Source: Homalodisca vitripennis
Taxonomy: Eukaryota; Arthropoda; Insecta; Hemiptera; Cicadellidae
Length of the DNA stretch: 64,000 nt
Direction: 5' to 3'
Assembly: GCF_021130785.1 (NCBI RefSeq)
Contig: NW_025777652.1
Coordinates: 26,678-90,677, forward strand
The number at the start of each line of letters is the position of its first letter. Within the stretch, counting starts at the first letter, position 1. Positions 61,936-64,000 of this stretch are shown one piece after another. Position numbers and translations under genes: made by a program. The notes below the pieces were generated by a model. That model searched no databases, was not told the origin of the DNA, and saw only the letters and a program-made list of their open reading frames with translations.

Positions 61936-63470
61936 TTGGCACTTGAATTAATTAATTTGTTGCTGTGGGTTTAGAAACGAAATAGACGTTTTGAAATAAT
62001 CTAACTAGATATTGTGTTATTATAGATATTGCAAGCTAAAGGATTGAATTTACGTAACAATTATATATAGCCATTTTAAAATTATAACTCTCATAATCAA
62101 GTATGTGGTCTATAAAGGCATATTGTTTTGGCTCGTTAGTTTAAGGACTTAAGTTTTAGTCTTAGTCAAATTTTAACCAAGAATAAAATTGCTCTTTCAT
62201 GTTGTATAATTTTTAAGAGGAAATTTTACGCTTTGGTATGAATGTAAATTTTTACAGATGTCCTATTTAACTGAAAACTATATAGTTTTTACGCGTCCAT
62301 TTTTTCTAAATACCAGGAGTGATTAAAGATCATAAAAAAATAAACGACATTGACAATAGATAATCATGGGAGGTCTGGGCTTATGCCTTAGCATTAATTT
62401 AACATTCTAATATGTAGATTTGCTGCATTAAAATGAAAATATTCCATAGATTTACCTTATTCCTACTTATAAATTTTTTTTTAATAATGGACTCTTTTCG
62501 TTACGGTAAATAACAAAACTCGGTTGAGACGAGAAAATTTTTAAATCTTCTGGAAAAAATCTTCTCACAATATTAATTATCGGCAAAAGTATATAATTTA
62601 ATTAATAAATCGTTTTGAAATATGAAAAAAAGGTTTTTTCTGTAATAATGGTAAATATAAGACAAAAAACCGACTGAAAACAAATAAATTGTAAATCGTC
62701 CCCATTCTTTGATACTCAAAATAACCGTTCACAGATGAATTTTTTTTAAATTTGTTTTACTTATCTTTTGAATTTATGTTCGTTTAGACCAAATTTTATA
62801 TATATATTATAAATTATATATATATATTATATATATATATATAACCAGGGTTGTATTATTATTATTGTCTGGAAACACCCAAGATATATCCTTTAATAAA
62901 TTTAAATTTAATAAAATTTGAAACCTCCTTACAGTCGTGAATAGAGATTGGGCATCTACTTTTTGGAACAATGATTTGTTATTTTTGTCACACTACCAAC
63001 GGGGGACGTCCTGGCCGAGGGTATCGTGATTTATATTCTTAATGGAAGCCTATACCTTGTGATACAATAATTATTAAAGGTAATAGCTTACTCGAATTCA
63101 AATGCCACAAACCGCGATCTCAAGGGATATTATTCTATCAGAAAATAAGAGCAATTTTTAGTATTGTAAAATTTACTGAATGTATCAACACAATGTAATT
63201 TTAAAACATGGTTCTTGCCACAAAAAATGTGGGTTACAAAAACTAATTTTTTAGCAGTTTTTAAAATGTTTCAATTAAATAAAACAAAAATTTTATTTTA
63301 AGCTGGTTTCTATTAGCACCAAATTTGCCAGTTTTTATTACAGTACAATTATGGAAATACTTATGTTTATTGATTTTCTTATTACAAATAAAAATAATGT
63401 AATGGCTGTTAGAAAAGCACTTTACAACAAACGTTTTACCTGCATTTGGTGTCAAATGCTATTGTTAGAA
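61936..63470. other. AT-rich non-coding stretch with AT tract
   Basis: Nothing recognisable except an interrupted AT microsatellite at about 62798-62845. Confidence 0.55.
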
Positions 63471-63479
63471 CAGAAACTG

Positions 63480-64000
63480 TGTATCACTTCTACTGGTTTG
63501 ACAAATGAGCCAATCTTTGTGTAAGAAATGAATTCGGCAGAGTTTGCCTAACATTTCTTCCTTCAGTTATCAAAATGCATATCTCCCTCGATAATCCTGG
63601 TTTCCTTAGGTCTTCCAAATTATGAAGGCTTTTCTTCTAATAAACATTGGATTTTAAATGACCCCATAGGAAAATAAATCGATTGGTTGACAAAATCCGG
63701 AGACCTTGTGAGGCCATTCAGATTTCTCCTCTTCGGGCCCAATTCCATTTCTTATGAGAGAAACCTTAAATCCAAATACATCCTCCTTACCATGTCTCCC
63801 CATAATGGGGTGGGAGCACCATCCCTGCTGGAAAACACATGACATTATCAAAAGTATTCTCCCTGATGCAATTTGAAATAAGCTGGGATTATTTTCATTT
63901 TATGGGAGCATATTGTAGTAAAGTTCGGCATTTAAATTTCCATTGAATGAAAAAGGGTCCAACAATTTTGTTTACCTAAAAATTCCACACTCATACGTTT
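63480..64000 (-). pseudogene. DDE transposase relic, IS630/Tc1-mariner superfamily type, running off the window
   Basis: Minus-strand frames near 63995-63480 read, piecewise, GPFSFNGNLNAELYYN-like, VFQQGWCSHP (for FQQDGAPPH), GPEEEKSEWPHKV and TRSPDFVNQ (for WPPRSPDL), then GSFKIQC. This is the block order of the DDE domain C-terminal half: the D of QDGAPPH and the D of SPDL. Stops and shifts show it is decayed. The 5' part would lie beyond the window edge. Confidence 0.55.

Overview
The window looks like a piece of an AT-rich arthropod nuclear genome, most likely an insect. The evidence is long AT, GT and CT microsatellites, decayed LINE, Penelope and DDE transposons, a GC-rich restriction-like-endonuclease (RLE) LINE, a tRNA-like Pol III unit, and no dense gene packing outside one inserted element. 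No confident host gene was found; one possible host exon lies near 20.1-20.4 kb. The species cannot be fixed from this sequence.

Layout. 1-32.6 kb is AT-rich non-coding DNA with repeat relics: a LINE relic (11.5-13.3 kb), a Penelope-like relic with a GIY-YIG motif (18.7-19.6 kb), a LINE RT tail (20.5-21.0 kb), a tRNA-like unit between two AT tracts (22.2 kb) and a 103-bp satellite (23.7-24.2 kb). A diverged duplicated segment is seen at 2.2-8.6 kb. Its second copy appears split: the left half is at 14.9-21.96 kb and the right half at 58.4-61.9 kb, with about 36 kb between them.

32,690-50,641 is a 17.95-kb Polinton/Maverick (adintovirus-like) element. It has 187-bp terminal inverted repeats with one mismatch, AG...CT ends and a TATATA target duplication in an AT microsatellite. 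It encodes a protein-primed family B DNA polymerase, a DDE integrase with an N-terminal zinc ribbon, a packaging ATPase, penton-like and major-capsid-like proteins, a pVI-like region fused to an adenain-type protease, a protein ending in a phospholipase A2-like domain, fibre-like and coiled-coil proteins, a BRO-N protein, several zinc-ribbon proteins and a VLTF3-like candidate. Together these are a replication, integration and virion-assembly set. Eleven of its genes start at a TAAATG directly behind a T-rich/TATA element, a layout like poxvirus late promoters. Almost every long gene has single-base frame breaks, although the terminal repeats are almost identical. Two later insertions sit inside it: a 1.1-kb Mutator-like element that splits the PLA2 gene, and about 1 kb of a dispersed insect-type repeat.

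51.37-55.2 kb is a GC-rich RLE-type LINE (R2/NeSL-like) on the minus strand, with zinc finger, reverse transcriptase, CCHC and endonuclease regions, all frame-broken. 55.2-64 kb is AT-rich non-coding DNA with the right half of the split duplication, a 74-nt poly-G tract and, at the window edge, a DDE transposase relic.
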